The translations under genes and the position numbers were made by a program. Under the pieces are notes generated by a model. That model searched no databases. It was not told where the DNA came from and saw only the letters and a program-made list of their open reading frames with translations. Below, one piece after another: positions 52,435 to 64,000 of a stretch of 64,000 nucleotides of DNA. Origin of the DNA: Astragalus membranaceus (lineage: Eukaryota > Streptophyta > Magnoliopsida > Fabales > Fabaceae); assembly GCA_039519185.1 (NCBI GenBank), contig CM076846.1:107108442-107172441 (forward strand), in the 5' to 3' direction. Every line of letters starts with the position of its first letter. The first letter of the stretch is position 1.

Positions 52435-53999
52435 ATGGATCGAAAGTGGATGTCTGCAAATCGTCTTTCGAAGGAATATGTCGACGGAGTAGAATATTTT
52501 GTTAACTTTGCTGTTCGACGATTGGGAGCTTCTTGTAAATTCAAATGTCCTTGTTTACAGTGTTGTTATGTAAACCCAGTTACTGCAGTTGAGCTGGAAG
52601 GACATTTAAAGGCCTACGGAATCGATCAAAGTTATACTTGTTGGACAATGCACGGTGAGGTGAGAGGCGAATATTCAAATATGAATAATAGTACTGAGAG
52701 ATGTGCGCCGGTTGACACCGAAAAATATACATTTGATGGAGACCAATTTGAAGAGATGACAAAGGCTGTTGAAGATGATCTTAATGATTGTCCTCAAAGG
52801 TTTGAGAAGTTGATAACCGACGCGGAGACACCGTTGTATGCGGGTTGTACCGAGTTCACAAAATTATTGGCTGTGATAAAGTTGTATAACTTGAAAACTT
52901 GTCACGGATGGACGGATAAGAGCTTTACGGAATTACTCGCACTATTGAAAGATATGTTGCCAAAGGATAATGTGCTCCCTTCTCGGACGTATGATGCAAA
53001 ACAAATGCTAGGCACCATTGGCTTGAACTATGAGAAGATACTCGCTTGTCCCAATGATTGCATATTATTTCGGAATGAACATGCATTGTTAAAGTCGTGT
53101 CCAAAATGTAATGCATCACGGTATAAGAAGAAAGAATCTGCTTCAGAAAAGGTGTTGTGGTATTTTCCTATAATTCCTCGATTTAGGCGCATGTACCATA
53201 GTTCAGAAGATGCAAAACACTTGACTTGGCATGAGGATGAAAGGATTAAAGATGGCTTGCTATGCATCCAGCGGATTCTCCGCAATGGAAAAAAATTGAT
53301 ATTGATTATCCTGATTTCGGGGGGGAATCAAGAAACCTTCGACTTGTATTGTCTGCTGATGGATTTAACCCGCACGGTATCCAGAGTAGCTCCCACAGTA
53401 CATGGCCCGTGATTTTGGCGATTTATAACTTACCTCCATGGCTTTGTATGAAACGCAAGTATATGATGTTGTCTTTGTTAATTTCCGGTCCCAAACAACC
53501 GGGAAATGATATTGATGTATACTTGGCTCCTTTGATTGAAGACTTGAAGCTACTGTGGGAGACTGGCGTAGAGGTGTATGATGGGTTCAGAGAAGAGAGT
53601 TTCACCCTAAGGGCTATGATTTTTGGCACAATTAATGACTTTCCAGCATATGGCAATTTATCTGGGTACAGTAACAAAGGTTAGTGTGCAAGCCCTATAT
53701 GTGAAGATAATACAGATTGGATGTGGTTGAAACATGGTAAGAATAATATCTACCTTGGTCATCGTAGATTTTTGCTTCCAACTCATCAGTATCGACTGTG
53801 GAGAAAGGCATTCAATGGGAATTCAGAAACCCGTAAAGCTCCACCGCCTTTGACGGGTGAACAACTATTTGAAAAGGTGAAAGATTTGAATATTAAATTT
53901 GGGAAGCCTTTTGCAGGAGAGCTTGCCAAAAGAGGGTGGAAGAAAAAGTCGATTTTCTTTGAGTTGCCATACTGGAAATCATATGCGGGTCAGAGTTGA
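52435..53999 (+). pseudogene. TNP2-type CACTA transposase, unit 1
   Basis: From MDRKWMSANRLSKEY (ATG 52435): a Transpos_assoc domain with CKFKCPCLQCCYVNPVTAVE; then a spacer; then Transposase_21 blocks SADGFNPHGIQSS, YNLPPWLCMKRKYMM, LISGPKQPGNDIDVYLAPLI, GYSNKGxCASPIC, KNNIYLGHRRFL, KSIFFELPYWKSY. A one-base frameshift near 53258 and, only in this unit, a TAG at 53682 break it. After YWKSY the usual continuation with the downstream catalytic region and DUF4218 is deleted and the next gene begins. It cannot be a full transposase. Confidence 0.9.
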
Positions 54000-54789
54000 C
54001 GTTGCAATTGTAGGGGATGCAAACTTGCCTGTACCAGTAAACAGTATAGAGATCATGACTGTGGATGATGCAATTGGTACCTTTGTGGCATGGCCAGTAA
54101 ACCTTATCAATGTAAGTGACATTATATTTGTTAGTAATTTATTATATCATTGTCATATATTATCTTTCCAACTATATTTGTTACTAACTAATTATTTTCT
54201 AAATATATAGGTATCACAAAGGGAAAAATCTAAAGTTAGTCGGAGTGTTGGCAAAGGAAGATCTCAACCTTTCTCTTCTACTGCTGGAAAGGGTGACAAA
54301 GTTAGTGGGAATGTTCGCGAATCCCAACCTTCCCCTTCTATTGCTGGCAAGGGTGACAAAGTTAGTGGGAATGTTCACGAATCCCTACCTTCCCCGTCTA
54401 TTGCTGGCAAGGGTGACAAAGTTAGTGGGAATGTTCGCGAATCCCAACCTTCCCCTTCTATTGCTGGCAAGACAAATGTGTCTCGGCAAATAGCTAGTGG
54501 GAATAGGATTAAATCCCGACCTTCCTTGTGTAATGCTGGCAGATCTTCTAATAATCCCATGGAGTTCATCAGCTATTTAAAAATCCATGCATCAAACCAC
54601 ATGGGTAGTGGAACCATAATAGAGTCATTGATGGATAAAGAATTTTTTGGAGAGGAGCAAACACTGGGTTTGAATCAAGAGGAACTCGCAGTGATATATG
54701 TGCATGAGTGGGCAAGTGCTACTACTATTAGAGCATATATCAGGTACGTATCTATCTTATTATTTCACTTATTGATGTTGTTGTTGTTG

Positions 54790-54845
<56 letters not shown>

Positions 54846-55487
54846 TTAATTTGTATACATTTTAATTAAAGGTATTTGTACTATGAGATATTGGTCCCAA
54901 TGGATCAAACACAACGATTTGTGTTCTTATGCCCCGAAAGTACTTTTCTACTGAATATCCCCCTGGATAAAACAATGTCAAAAGTTCATATAGAAAAATG
55001 CAAGGAACAAATGGAAAGACGCAAGGTAGAGGTTAAAGACAATATCGATCGGCGTTTGTCACTAGCACATCAATTAAGTTGTGATACTTTGTTTTTGGCA
55101 CCCATCAACTTAGGGTGAGTATTCAAAAATTATACTTGCTGATTATTTACTCTGTCTTTTAAACCTCGAAACTTGATTAATTTGATTATTCAAAAATTTT
55201 ATAGGACCCATTGGATATTGTTGGCAATTGATCCCAAAAGATATGTGATTTTCTATTTGGATTCACTGCTAGGTCATTACAACAACTACCCAAAGTTGGT
55301 GAGAGTATTTAATAGGTGTGTATTTAGATCTCTCGTATATTTCATAATTTAAATTATGTATATTTCGATTAATATAGTTATATATATATGATGTTGTTTC
55401 AGTGCTTTGGCAACTTATTGGGGATTGCGTGATGTCAGGACTGCGTACAGAAAATCACCATCCTCTACAAAATGGATAGCAATAAGG
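54000..55487 (+). pseudogene. DUF8039 / Ulp1-like CACTA gene, unit 1
   Basis: VDVAIVGDANLPVPVNSIEI and DAIGTFVAWPVNLIN resemble the DUF8039 segment found in CACTA second genes. Clean introns follow: donors at 54112, 54744, 55115, 55316 and 55488, and acceptors before 54211, 54872, 55205 and 55403. Exon 2 has four GKGDKVSGNV..ESQPSPSIA repeats. Later exons show Ulp1 (C48 protease) blocks FLAPINLG, THWILLAIDPKRY (catalytic His), YLDSLLG (Asp) and TKWIAIR. The next exon, expected to carry the catalytic Cys, is absent because the unit ends in the intron. A (TTA)n lies in intron 2. Confidence 0.8.
54790..54846. repeat. (TTA)n microsatellite, unit 1 intron
   Basis: About 19 triplets; the copy in unit 2 (59409-59471) is 6 bp longer, the main length difference between units. 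Confidence 0.95.
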
Positions 55488-55908
55488 GTAAGTTTATAAT
55501 CAATATTCTTATGCATATGTAATTAATTATATTTAATAACTAAGTAATTAGTTATTAAATATAATTAGTGCGCCTATAATCAATATTCTTCTACGCCGTC
55601 CTCTCCACCATCGTTTTCTGCGATTCCACGCCGTCTTCTCCACCATCATTTGCCACGCCGTCCTCTCCACCATCGTTTGCCACGCCGTCCTCACTCTCTC
55701 AACTCATGCGACACAAGGAAGGTTAGTTCTTGCCCCTTTTATTTTTATGGGTTCTTGCCCCTTTCTCTTTTTGTTGGTGATAGTTTGATCTTCTTCTTGA
55801 TAGTTGTTGTGATTGTTGTTATCACCTTGGAGAACTGATGCCTGTACCCTTCTTTCATTCTATCATTTGCTTAAATCATTTTTTGTTTTGTTGATTTATT
55901 TACCAACA

Positions 55909-56369
55909 ATTCTGTTCATTCGATGCAAAAGCCCAAGCATGCTTTCTACTAGTTCCATCTAAGTCCTGGCTGATCAAAACATTATCAGATCCCAACAATC
56001 CCTTTCCTTCAAGAATGTTTATGAAATAGTGATTATCAAACCTTTTTGGTGTTTGAAAATCAAGTGGTGCATATTCATTGTCCCTTCCTGTAACAGGACA
56101 TATTAAGTAGCAACTTTTTCATATTAATTAGTTGCTTAATATAATCATATAGTATTTCTTCATATACTAAATCAATTTCTAGTAATTGATAATGTATATA
56201 CCTGATAGAGCCACCAAGTCTTTTATGTCCAGACCCCGTTGCTTAAAATTATTGATTAGAGTCTCTAAAGATGAATTAAAAGCAGGGATGAATAGGTTAG
56301 CTCCACTGAAACTTGATTCAAGCGAGTCTTTTCTCCCCAGCAAGACATCCCATGTTGGTCCTCCTCTCT
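55909..56369 (-). pseudogene. Class III peroxidase gene fragment, unit 2
   Basis: Same sequence as 51290-51750, including the missing HTIG segment, which shows that capture and loss preceded amplification. Confidence 0.9.
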
Positions 56370-56585
56370 TCAAAACAAACAACATTAATTGTTGCAATGA
56401 AACAAAACATAACAATAAAGCAACTTAAGACAGTGTTTTGGCCTTTGCAAAATAGACAGACTAGTATTCTTCTTGCTCAATAAATACCATAAAAGATGTA
56501 CTATTAAAATTCTGGTTATATTTTGGTCCACCATGGATGTACTATTAAAATTCTTCATGCTGAGTTTATCTAGTTATATGTAACA

Positions 56586-56696
56586 GAAAGAAGTTGTACA
56601 TAGATTGACAAAGAGGAAATAAAGACTGCACGCCTTGTCGCAAACCCTGGTTGTTATCCAACTTCCATTCAACTTCCTCTTGTCCCACTTATAAAG
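56586..56696 (+). pseudogene. ArgC exon fragment, unit 2
   Basis: Same sequence and frameshift as 51967-52077. Confidence 0.85.
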
Positions 56697-57053
56697 GTTA
56701 GCAATCACTATGCTTTATAAAATACAAATTTAGAATAACTCAATTTTGTTGGCTGACTGGTTATGATGCATTAGTATTATACATTGATGTTGTGTTCCAA
56801 TAATTCTGTGACTGTAACTTGTGAGCTAGTTGAAACTTAAGCAACATGTATTTTCATTTTGATCTTATTTGAGAAACAAGTTCAGGGTATTTATTAGGAA
56901 CTAGATTTCAACTAGTGAGTTGTGCGTACTGGTGATGATGAGAAATATCATCTTTTGATTATTTTAATAATATGATTTCTACAAGAAATGTGATAAGTGT
57001 ATGCGTTGCAGGAATATTTCATAGTTCCTATTTATTATCAATTTTGGTTAAAT

Positions 57054-58618
57054 ATGGATCGAAAGTGGATGTCTGCAAATCGTCTTTCGAAGGAATATGT
57101 CGACGGAGTAGAATATTTTGTTAACTTTGCTGTTCGACGATTGGGAGCTTCTTGTAAATTCAAATGTCCTTGTTTACAGTGTTGTTATGTAAACCCAGTT
57201 ACTGCAGTTGAGCTGGAAGGACATTTAAAGGCCTACGGAATCGATCAAAGTTATACTTGTTGGACAATGCACGGTGAGGTGAGAGGCGAATATTCAAATA
57301 TGAATAATAGTACTGAGAGATGTGCGCCGGTTGACACCGAAAAATATACATTTGATGGAGACCAATTTGAAGAGATGACAAAGGCTGTTGAAGATGATCT
57401 TAATGATTGTCCTCAAAGGTTTGAGAAGTTGATAACCGACGCGGAGACACCGTTGTATGCGGGTTGTACCGAGTTCACAAAATTATTGGCTGTGATAAAG
57501 TTGTATAACTTGAAAACTTGTCACGGATGGACGGATAAGAGCTTTACGGAATTACTCGCACTATTGAAAGATATGTTGCCAAAGGATAATGTGCTCCCTT
57601 CTCGGACGTATGATGCAAAACAAATGCTAGGCACCATTGGCTTGAACTATGAGAAGATACTCGCTTGTCCCAATGATTGCATATTATTTCGGAATGAACA
57701 TGCATTGTTAAAGTCGTGTCCAAAATGTAATGCATCACGGTATAAGAAGAAAGAATCTGCTTCAGAAAAGGTGTTGTGGTATTTTCCTATAATTCCTCGA
57801 TTTAGGCGCATGTACCATAGTTCAGAAGATGCAAAACACTTGACTTGGCATGAGGATGAAAGGATTAAAGATGGCTTGCTATGCATCCAGCGGATTCTCC
57901 GCAATGGAAAAAAATTGATATTGATTATCCTGATTTCGGGGGGGAATCAAGAAACCTTCGACTTGTATTGTCTGCTGATGGATTTAACCCGCACGGTATC
58001 CAGAGTAGCTCCCACAGTACATGGCCCGTGATTTTGGCGATTTATAACTTACCTCCATGGCTTTGTATGAAACGCAAGTATATGATGTTGTCTTTGTTAA
58101 TTTCCGGTCCCAAACAACCGGGAAATGATATTGATGTATACTTGGCTCCTTTGATTGAAGACTTGAAGCTACTGTGGGAGACTGGCGTAGAGGTGTATGA
58201 TGGGTTCAGAGAAGAGAGTTTCACCCTAAGGGCTATGATTTTTGGCACAATTAATGACTTTCCAGCATATGGCAATTTATCTGGGTACAGTAACAAAGGT
58301 CAGTGTGCAAGCCCTATATGTGAAGATAATACAGATTGGATGTGGTTGAAACATGGTAAGAATAATATCTACCTTGGTCATCGTAGATTTTTGCTTCCAA
58401 CTCATCAGTATCGACTGTGGAGAAAGGCATTCAATGGGAATTCAGAAACCCGTAAAGCTCCACCGCCTTTGACGGGTGAACAACTATTTGAAAAGGTGAA
58501 AGATTTGAATATTAAATTTGGGAAGCCTTTTGCAGGAGAGCTTGCCAAAAGAGGGTGGAAGAAAAAGTCGATTTTCTTTGAGTTGCCATACTGGAAATCA
58601 TATGCGGGTCAGAGTTGA
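57054..58618 (+). pseudogene. TNP2-type CACTA transposase, unit 2
   Basis: As in unit 1, with the shared frameshift near 57877, but CAG at 58301-58303 keeps the Transposase_21 frame open to 58618 (245 codons from 57881). Confidence 0.9.
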
Positions 58619-59408
58619 CGTTGCAATTGTAGGGGATGCAAACTTGCCTGTACCAGTAAACAGTATAGAGATCATGACTGTGGATGATGCAATTGGTACC
58701 TTTGTGGCATGGCCAGTAAACCTTATCAATGTAAGTGACATTATATTTGTTAGTAATTTATTATATCATTGTCATATATTATCTTTCCAACTATATTTGT
58801 TACTAACTAATTATTTTCTAAATATATAGGTATCACAAAGGGAAAAATCTAAAGTTAGTCGGAGTGTTGGCAAAGGAAGATCTCAACCTTTCTCTTCTAC
58901 TGCTGGAAAGGGTGACAAAGTTAGTGGGAATGTTCGCGAATCCCAACCTTCCCCTTCTATTGCTGGCAAGGGTGACAAAGTTAGTGGGAATGTTCACGAA
59001 TCCCTACCTTCCCCGTCTATTGCTGGCAAGGGTGACAAAGTTAGTGGGAATGTTCGCGAATCCCAACCTTCCCCTTCTATTGCTGGCAAGACAAATGTGT
59101 CTCGGCAAATAGCTAGTGGGAATAGGATTAAATCCCGACCTTCCTTGTGTAATGCTGGCAGATCTTCTAATAATCCCATGGAGTTCATCAGCTATTTAAA
59201 AATCCATGCATCAAACCACATGGGTAGTGGAACCATAATAGAGTCATTGATGGATAAAGAATTTTTTGGAGAGGAGCAAACACTGGGTTTGAATCAAGAG
59301 GAACTCGCAGTGATATATGTGCATGAGTGGGCAAGTGCTACTACTATTAGAGCATATATCAGGTACGTATCTATCTTATTATTTCACTTATTGATGTTGT
59401 TGTTGTTG

Positions 59409-59470
<62 letters not shown>

Positions 59471-60112
59471 TTAATTTGTATACATTTTAATTAAAGGTAT
59501 TTGTACTATGAGATATTGGTCCCAATGGATCAAACACAACGATTTGTGTTCTTATGCCCCGAAAGTACTTTTCTACTGAATATCCCCCTGGATAAAACAA
59601 TGTCAAAAGTTCATATAGAAAAATGCAAGGAACAAATGGAAAGACGCAAGGTAGAGGTTAAAGACAATATCGATCGGCGTTTGTCACTAGCACATCAATT
59701 AAGTTGTGATACTTTGTTTTTGGCACCCATCAACTTAGGGTGAGTATTCAAAAATTATACTTGCTGATTATTTACTCTGTCTTTTAAACCTCGAAACTTG
59801 ATTAATTTGATTATTCAAAAATTTTATAGGACCCATTGGATATTGTTGGCAATTGATCCCAAAAGATATGTGATTTTCTATTTGGATTCACTGCTAGGTC
59901 ATTACAACAACTACCCAAAGTTGGTGAGAGTATTTAATAGGTGTGTATTTAGATCTCTCGTATATTTCATAATTTAAATTATGTATATTTCGATTAATAT
60001 AGTTATATATATATGATGTTGTTTCAGTGCTTTGGCAACTTATTGGGGATTGCGTGATGTCAGGACTGCGTACAGAAAATCACCATCCTCTACAAAATGG
60101 ATAGCAATAAGG
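58619..60112 (+). pseudogene. DUF8039 / Ulp1-like CACTA gene, unit 2
   Basis: Same exon series as unit 1 (exon starts at 58830, 59497, 59830 and 60028). It again ends at TKWIAIR plus GTAAGT and then meets unit 3, so no catalytic-Cys exon follows. Splicing to a downstream unit would be needed to extend the transcript. Confidence 0.8.
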
Positions 60113-60533
60113 GTAAGTTTATAATCAATATTCTTATGCATATGTAATTAATTATATTTAATAACTAAGTAATTAGTTATTAAATATAATTAGTGCGCCT
60201 ATAATCAATATTCTTCTACGCCGTCCTCTCCACCATCGTTTTCTGCGATTCCACGCCGTCTTCTCCACCATCATTTGCCACGCCGTCCTCTCCACCATCG
60301 TTTGCCACGCCGTCCTCACTCTCTCAACTCATGCGACACAAGGAAGGTTAGTTCTTGCCCCTTTTATTTTTATGGGTTCTTGCCCCTTTCTCTTTTTGTT
60401 GGTGATAGTTTGATCTTCTTCTTGATAGTTGTTGTGATTGTTGTTATCACCTTGGAGAACTGATGCCTGTACCCTTCTTTCATTCTATCATTTGCTTAAA
60501 TCATTTTTTGTTTTGTTGATTTATTTACCAACA

Positions 60534-60994
60534 ATTCTGTTCATTCGATGCAAAAGCCCAAGCATGCTTTCTACTAGTTCCATCTAAGTCCTGGCTGATC
60601 AAAACATTATCAGATCCCAACAATCCCTTTCCTTCAAGAATGTTTATGAAATAGTGATTATCAAACCTTTTTGGTGTTTGAAAATCAAGTGGTGCATATT
60701 CATTGTCCCTTCCTGTAACAGGACATATTAAGTAGCAACTTTTTCATATTAATTAGTTGCTTAATATAATCATATAGTATTTCTTCATATACTAAATCAA
60801 TTTCTAGTAATTGATAATGTATATACCTGATAGAGCCACCAAGTCTTTTATGTCCAGACCCCGTTGCTTAAAATTATTGATTAGAGTCTCTAAAGATGAA
60901 TTAAAAGCAGGGATGAATAGGTTAGCTCCACTGAAACTTGATTCAAGCGAGTCTTTTCTCCCCAGCAAGACATCCCATGTTGGTCCTCCTCTCT
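60534..60994 (-). pseudogene. Class III peroxidase gene fragment, unit 3
   Basis: Third identical copy of the antisense peroxidase exons. Confidence 0.9.
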
Positions 60995-61210
60995 TCAAAA
61001 CAAACAACATTAATTGTTGCAATGAAACAAAACATAACAATAAAGCAACTTAAGACAGTGTTTTGGCCTTTGCAAAATAGACAGACTAGTATTCTTCTTG
61101 CTCAATAAATACCATAAAAGATGTACTATTAAAATTCTGGTTATATTTTGGTCCACCATGGATGTACTATTAAAATTCTTCATGCTGAGTTTATCTAGTT
61201 ATATGTAACA

Positions 61211-61321
61211 GAAAGAAGTTGTACATAGATTGACAAAGAGGAAATAAAGACTGCACGCCTTGTCGCAAACCCTGGTTGTTATCCAACTTCCATTCAACTT
61301 CCTCTTGTCCCACTTATAAAG
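61211..61321 (+). pseudogene. ArgC exon fragment, unit 3
   Basis: Third copy, with the same frameshift. Confidence 0.85.
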
Positions 61322-61678
61322 GTTAGCAATCACTATGCTTTATAAAATACAAATTTAGAATAACTCAATTTTGTTGGCTGACTGGTTATGATGCATTAGT
61401 ATTATACATTGATGTTGTGTTCCAATAATTCTGTGACTGTAACTTGTGAGCTAGTTGAAACTTAAGCAACATGTATTTTCATTTTGATCTTATTTGAGAA
61501 ACAAGTTCAGGGTATTTATTAGGAACTAGATTTCAACTAGTGAGTTGTGCGTACTGGTGATGATGAGAAATATCATCTTTTGATTATTTTAATAATATGA
61601 TTTCTACAAGAAATGTGATAAGTGTATGCGTTGCAGGAATATTTCATAGTTCCTATTTATTATCAATTTTGGTTAAAT

Positions 61679-63243
61679 ATGGATCGAAAGTGGATGTCTG
61701 CAAATCGTCTTTCGAAGGAATATGTCGACGGAGTAGAATATTTTGTTAACTTTGCTGTTCGACGATTGGGAGCTTCTTGTAAATTCAAATGTCCTTGTTT
61801 ACAGTGTTGTTATGTAAACCCAGTTACTGCAGTTGAGCTGGAAGGACATTTAAAGGCCTACGGAATCGATCAAAGTTATACTTGTTGGACAATGCACGGT
61901 GAGGTGAGAGGCGAATATTCAAATATGAATAATAGTACTGAGAGATGTGCGCCGGTTGACACCGAAAAATATACATTTGATGGAGACCAATTTGAAGAGA
62001 TGACAAAGGCTGTTGAAGATGATCTTAATGATTGTCCTCAAAGGTTTGAGAAGTTGATAACCGACGCGGAGACACCGTTGTATGCGGGTTGTACCGAGTT
62101 CACAAAATTATTGGCTGTGATAAAGTTGTATAACTTGAAAACTTGTCACGGATGGACGGATAAGAGCTTTACGGAATTACTCGCACTATTGAAAGATATG
62201 TTGCCAAAGGATAATGTGCTCCCTTCTCGGACGTATGATGCAAAACAAATGCTAGGCACCATTGGCTTGAACTATGAGAAGATACTCGCTTGTCCCAATG
62301 ATTGCATATTATTTCGGAATGAACATGCATTGTTAAAGTCGTGTCCAAAATGTAATGCATCACGGTATAAGAAGAAAGAATCTGCTTCAGAAAAGGTGTT
62401 GTGGTATTTTCCTATAATTCCTCGATTTAGGCGCATGTACCATAGTTCAGAAGATGCAAAACACTTGACTTGGCATGAGGATGAAAGGATTAAAGATGGC
62501 TTGCTATGCATCCAGCGGATTCTCCGCAATGGAAAAAAATTGATATTGATTATCCTGATTTCGGGGGGGAATCAAGAAACCTTCGACTTGTATTGTCTGC
62601 TGATGGATTTAACCCGCACGGTATCCAGAGTAGCTCCCACAGTACATGGCCCGTGATTTTGGCGATTTATAACTTACCTCCATGGCTTTGTATGAAACGC
62701 AAGTATATGATGTTGTCTTTGTTAATTTCCGGTCCCAAACAACCGGGAAATGATATTGATGTATACTTGGCTCCTTTGATTGAAGACTTGAAGCTACTGT
62801 GGGAGACTGGCGTAGAGGTGTATGATGGGTTCAGAGAAGAGAGTTTCACCCTAAGGGCTATGATTTTTGGCACAATTAATGACTTTCCAGCATATGGCAA
62901 TTTATCTGGGTACAGTAACAAAGGTCAGTGTGCAAGCCCTATATGTGAAGATAATACAGATTGGATGTGGTTGAAACATGGTAAGAATAATATCTACCTT
63001 GGTCATCGTAGATTTTTGCTTCCAACTCATCAGTATCGACTGTGGAGAAAGGCATTCAATGGGAATTCAGAAACCCGTAAAGCTCCACCGCCTTTGACGG
63101 GTGAACAACTATTTGAAAAGGTGAAAGATTTGAATATTAAATTTGGGAAGCCTTTTGCAGGAGAGCTTGCCAAAAGAGGGTGGAAGAAAAAGTCGATTTT
63201 CTTTGAGTTGCCATACTGGAAATCATATGCGGGTCAGAGTTGA
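61679..63243 (+). pseudogene. TNP2-type CACTA transposase, unit 3
   Basis: Same as unit 2: early frameshift near 62502, open Transposase_21 part to 63243, then the deletion junction after YWKSY. Confidence 0.9.
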
Positions 63244-64000
63244 CGTTGCAATTGTAGGGGATGCAAACTTGCCTGTACCAGTAAACAGTATAGAGATCAT
63301 GACTGTGGATGATGCAATTGGTACCTTTGTGGCATGGCCAGTAAACCTTATCAATGTAAGTGACATTATATTTGTTAGTAATTTATTATATCATTGTCAT
63401 ATATTATCTTTCCAACTATATTTGTTACTAACTAATTATTTTCTAAATATATAGGTATCACAAAGGGAAAAATCTAAAGTTAGTCGGAGTGTTGGCAAAG
63501 GAAGATCTCAACCTTTCTCTTCTACTGCTGGAAAGGGTGACAAAGTTAGTGGGAATGTTCGCGAATCCCAACCTTCCCCTTCTATTGCTGGCAAGGGTGA
63601 CAAAGTTAGTGGGAATGTTCACGAATCCCAACCTTCCCCGTCTATTGCTGGCAAGGGTGACAAAGTTAGTGGGAATGTTCGCGAATCCCAACCTTCCCCT
63701 TCTATTGCTGGCAAGACAAATGTGTCTCGGCAAATAGCTAGTGGGAATAGGATTAAATCCCGACCTTCCTTGTGTAATGCTGGCAGATCTTCTAATAATC
63801 CCATGGAGTTCATCAGCTATTTAAAAATCCATGCATCAAACCACATGGGTAGTGGAACCATAATAGAGTCATTGATGGATAAAGAATTTTTTGGAGAGGA
63901 GCAAACACTGGGTTTGAATCAAGAGGAACTCGCAGTGATATATGTGCATGAGTGGGCAAGTGCTACTACTATTAGAGCATATATCAGGTACGTATCTATC
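63244..64000 (+). pseudogene. DUF8039 / Ulp1-like CACTA gene, unit 3 (partial)
   Basis: DUF8039-like exon, then the repeat exon from 63455 to 63987 with its GTACGT donor. The protease exons lie beyond the window. Confidence 0.75.

Larger units (their letters stand above)
50972..55590 (+). repeat. Large tandem unit 1 (4619 bp)
   Basis: It runs from CTACGCCGTCC to CAATATTCTT and is repeated by unit 2 with an offset of 4619. It contains peroxidase and ArgC fragments, transposase, and Ulp1-like exons, ending inside an intron. It alone carries a TAG stop at 53682-53684 (CAG in the other units). Confidence 0.95.
55591..60215 (+). repeat. Large tandem unit 2 (4625 bp)
   Basis: I found only the CAG/TAG difference and the longer TTA run relative to unit 1. 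It begins directly at the minisatellite, with no CACTA terminus between units. Confidence 0.95.
50506..64000 (+). mobile_element. CACTA element 3 with internally amplified core
   Basis: It starts CACTACGCCAAAAGCTC, the conserved CACTA terminus, with ATT before it (50503-50505). The other end lies beyond the window. Subterminal GCGCTCC/GGAGCGC repeats follow. From 50972 on, the sequence is a head-to-tail array of about 4.62-kb units (50972-55590, 55591-60215, 60216 onward). Each unit encodes TNP2-type transposase and an Ulp1-like gene, both defective, and carries captured host gene fragments. Confidence 0.9.
60216..64000 (+). repeat. Large tandem unit 3 (cut by window end)
   Basis: It repeats unit 2 with offset 4625. 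I saw one substitution in the part present (A at 63630, where units 1 and 2 have T). The window stops in the intron after the second Ulp1-gene exon, so the copy number is at least three. Confidence 0.95.

Noticed and set aside
54375..54569. Minus-strand ORFs over the GKGDKVSGNV repeats (also 58994 and 63458-63813)
   Set aside because: Opposite-strand shadows of an internally repetitive exon.
54478..54849. A 123-codon ORF ending in poly-Leu (also 59097-59474)
   Set aside because: It reads past a good GTACGT donor at 54744 into a (TTA)n intron microsatellite; only the exon part is real.

Overview
This is gene-poor nuclear DNA from a flowering plant. It has spliceosomal introns, plant-clade LTR retrotransposons (Tekay, Reina, Athila-like, Ogre/Tat-like, Ty1/copia), CACTA and hAT elements, a plant-type snRNA promoter and plant gene fragments (F-box, class III peroxidase, SHMT, KH/STAR). 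The mix of Ogre-like 3' tandem repeats and this F-box subfamily suggests a legume, perhaps of the pea/clover/medic group; that is inference. Most of the window is transposable-element sequence, nested several layers deep.

Layout. 1-5.1 kb: a hAT-like element carries a U1 snRNA relic with an intact-looking Pol II snRNA promoter. It is split by a small LTR retroelement (perfect 5-bp target duplication CCGAG) whose only long ORF encodes an 826-residue protein with no retroviral domain. 5.2-14.3 kb: two related F-box loci, both broken. The first is interrupted by a truncated copia element, the second has one in-frame stop. Between them lie a KH-domain exon relic, a copia fragment and a SINE. 14.3-20.6 kb: an 89-bp tandem repeat, a second SINE, and an internally deleted copia element whose interior is one ORF (RT-RNase H). 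20.6-40.1 kb: a LINE ORF1 cut into pieces by a solo LTR, a gene-capturing CACTA element, a hAT-like element holding two MITEs, and a Reina element itself split by a 10.4-kb Tekay chromovirus. 40.1-49.8 kb: an Ogre/Tat-like non-autonomous element rich in tandem repeats, invaded by an Athila-like element (with a solo LTR inside it) and by a second CACTA element.

50.5-64.0 kb: the most unusual region. A third CACTA element has its interior amplified as at least three nearly identical head-to-tail units of about 4.62 kb. Each unit holds captured peroxidase and N-acetyl-glutamyl-phosphate reductase (ArgC) gene fragments, a frameshifted TNP2 transposase and a DUF8039/Ulp1-like gene whose catalytic-Cys exon falls outside the repeated unit.

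No intact host gene was found. The best candidates for expression are the 826-codon LTR-flanked ORF, the F-box locus at 13.1-14.3 kb if its stop is tolerated, and the 558-codon copia ORF. Nested insertions give a relative order of events, and many boundaries are supported by target-site duplications read directly from the sequence.
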